From positions 1-8,684 of the forward strand of contig PIVQ01000279.1 of NCBI GenBank assembly GCA_003354055.1: a DNA stretch of 8,684 nt, read 5' to 3'. The notes beneath the pieces are model-generated. The model was not told where the DNA came from and ran no database searches. It worked only from the letters and a program-made list of their open reading frames with translations. The first letter of the stretch is position 1; the number at the start of each line of letters is the position of its first letter. The DNA is from Desulfobacteraceae bacterium (GTDB lineage: Bacteria; Desulfobacterota; Desulfobacteria; Desulfobacterales; Desulfobacteraceae). Below, piece by piece: positions 7,230-8,684 of the stretch. A program made the position numbers and the translations under genes.

Positions 7230-8668
7230 TGATTGCTAAAAGACCTGATAAACAATACCTTTCCGGAATTTTCTACTCCTTATTGGCAAATGGCGCATCA
7301 ATCCTCGGGGGACTTTTAACCATTGCAGTGGCATCCCGCTATCTTAACCAACAAGACCTGGGTATTTATTATATTATTCTTATGATCGCCAATCTTGGCA
7401 TCGCATTTGCCGGAATCGGAGGCAGGTCTGCCATTATTAAATATCTATCCTGTTCAAAAGATAAAGAGACAACCGCAAATATACTCATAACCATAAGGAT
7501 TACGGCAATTTTAATTGTGACAATTGGGCTTGGAATTGCCCTGTTTTTTTTAGAACGGATATGGCCAGGAACATCTTTGGATTCAATAAAATGGATAATT
7601 CTTCCCATGGTTGCCATGGAAATTATTAATAACTCCGGTATGTCCATGCTGGCAGGCTTTGGCAGGTTTAAAAAATTTGCATTGCTTCAGGGAATAAGAG
7701 GGGTGCTTGCCGGGGGCATGGCAATATCATGGCTTTTAATGGGATTTGGTCTTGCCGGAATATTATGGAGTACCTTAGCTGTTAACCTGTTTATCAATAT
7801 CGCCATATGGAATCTTCTTCCGATCAGGTTTCGCCTGGTATGGGATTATTCTAAAATACTGGAAATACTCAAGTTCGGCGGCATTCTCTATATTGCCTAT
7901 TTAATATCAATTCTGACGGCCAGGACAGCGGAAGCAATGATTATATCCTTTCTCGGACCTGCATCTGTTGCCATTTACGGCAATGCAATGAGATTTCCCA
8001 ATCTGCTTTTAAGACTGTTTGAGGCTATTCGGCCGATTATCCTCCAGTTTTTTTCTTCAAAGGAAAATCATACGGAATCGCTTGCACCTTTAAAGATGGC
8101 ATCCATCAGCATGTCGTTTGTTTCAAGCCTGCTGATTGTTTTTGCAAGGCCCTTAACCATACTGCTGTTTTCCAGGCAATACCTGTCATGCGTTCCCCTG
8201 ACAAGGCTGCTGTGTTTCTGGGTGGTTTTAAGTCTTATCAACTTTTTTTTGGTCATTCAGCTGACCGGCAGGTCTATGGTTTCAAAACTGGTATGGCTCA
8301 ACGCGCTTCAATTTATTCTGGTCATAGGAGGGCATCTGTTGCTCATCCCCGTTTACGGGGTGTTTGGCGCTGCACTGTCAATTACAACGGCCGTTTTCTT
8401 TACGGTACCGGTTTCATCCTGGTTCCTGGCAGAAAAAAATACCCATAACACAGCCAGGATTATTATGGCGTGTTTTCGACCGATACTGCCCCTGTTTGTT
8501 TTATTCATAATTGTGCAGACAACGGAACCGCTACTAACCTTATCTGTCATATATTGGCTGATATTTGCAGGAACTCTTTTTTGCATAAAGGCAATTCCCA
8601 TGGATGAGATTAAATACGCCATAAAAAGTTCATCAGGCTTAAAAAAGCCGCAAATGGATAAAACATGA
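7229..8668 (+). CDS. Wzx-type polysaccharide flippase (MOP superfamily)
   Basis: This 479-residue protein is almost entirely hydrophobic, with roughly 12 predicted membrane helices and short basic loops. The N-terminus (LSGIFYSLLANGASILGG, then ASRYLNQQDLGIYYI at 35-49) is the classic opening of RfbX/Wzx-like O-antigen and EPS translocases, where a first helix is followed by a conserved L...(D/E)(L/F)G.Y segment. Further support comes from FLGPASVAIYGNAMRF (241-256) and the IPVYGVFGAALSITTA segment (373-388) typical of the second half of the family. The length fits the usual 400-500 residues. Wzx proteins move undecaprenyl-linked oligosaccharide units from the cytoplasmic to the periplasmic face of the inner membrane. 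Its position after an exported hydrolase-like gene and an asparagine synthetase-like gene fits a polysaccharide assembly locus. A lipid II or teichoic-type MOP exporter is a less likely alternative. The glycan carried cannot be told from sequence. Confidence 0.88.
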   Translation: MIAKRPDKQYLSGIFYSLLANGASILGGLLTIAVASRYLNQQDLGIYYIILMIANLGIAFAGIGGRSAIIKYLSCSKDKETTANILITIRITAILIVTIGLGIALFFLERIWPGTSLDSIKWIILPMVAMEIINNSGMSMLAGFGRFKKFALLQGIRGVLAGGMAISWLLMGFGLAGILWSTLAVNLFINIAIWNLLPIRFRLVWDYSKILEILKFGGILYIAYLISILTARTAEAMIISFLGPASVAIYGNAMRFPNLLLRLFEAIRPIILQFFSSKENHTESLAPLKMASISMSFVSSLLIVFARPLTILLFSRQYLSCVPLTRLLCFWVVLSLINFFLVIQLTGRSMVSKLVWLNALQFILVIGGHLLLIPVYGVFGAALSITTAVFFTVPVSSWFLAEKNTHNTARIIMACFRPILPLFVLFIIVQTTEPLLTLSVIYWLIFAGTLFCIKAIPMDEIKYAIKSSSGLKKPQMDKT

Positions 8669-8684
8669 CAACAACCCCTTTAAC
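8665..8684 (+). CDS. Start of next operon gene, cut by right edge
   Basis: ATG 8665 overlaps the flippase stop in the ATGA arrangement (four shared bases), and the frame stays open to the end of the window, reading MTTTPL. This arrangement suggests that the operon continues. Only six full codons are visible and the upstream ribosome-binding site is weak, so neither function nor even the reality of the gene can be confirmed. Confidence 0.45.

Overview
The window looks like a chromosomal segment of a Gram-negative bacterium of moderate GC content. An envelope or exopolysaccharide (EPS) operon next to an accessory toxin-antitoxin module would fit a sulfate-reducing Desulfobacterota-type genome. 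That taxonomic guess rests on general impression, not on a marker gene.

Left part (1-1606): a HipBA-type module on the + strand. The antitoxin gene is cut by the left edge and its last 14 bases overlap a complete hipA-like kinase gene. A perfect GC-rich hairpin lies between hipA and the converging minus-strand gene and probably ends transcription from one or both sides.

Middle part (1607-2846): a minus-strand open frame encodes only the C-terminal part of a polytopic permease, probably NCS2-like (xanthine/uracil type). It has no convincing start and is best read as a gene remnant. It is followed by about 650 bases without a convincing gene. This stretch holds several hairpins and a long-range inverted repeat and is the likely promoter and leader region of the downstream operon.

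Right part (2847-8684): a tightly packed + strand operon. It encodes (i) an exported 837-residue protein with a sugar-binding-like beta-sandwich and a DUF4091-type glycoside-hydrolase-like TIM barrel, (ii) a 619-residue asparagine synthetase-like protein whose glutaminase half has lost its expected catalytic residues, (iii) a 479-residue Wzx-type polysaccharide flippase, and (iv) the first codons of a further gene cut by the right edge. The spacings are 9 bases, a 1-base overlap and a 4-base overlap, so the genes are probably cotranscribed and translationally coupled.

The inferred theme is assembly, modification, export and periplasmic or surface processing of a polysaccharide. The asparagine synthetase-like enzyme would modify a precursor in the cytoplasm, the flippase would move lipid-linked units across the inner membrane, and the exported hydrolase-like protein would trim or bind the product. 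The most unusual element is the asparagine synthetase homologue: it keeps the ATP-binding PP-loop but lacks the N-terminal cysteine and the glutamine-binding residues, so it is unlikely to be an ordinary glutamine-dependent amidotransferase.
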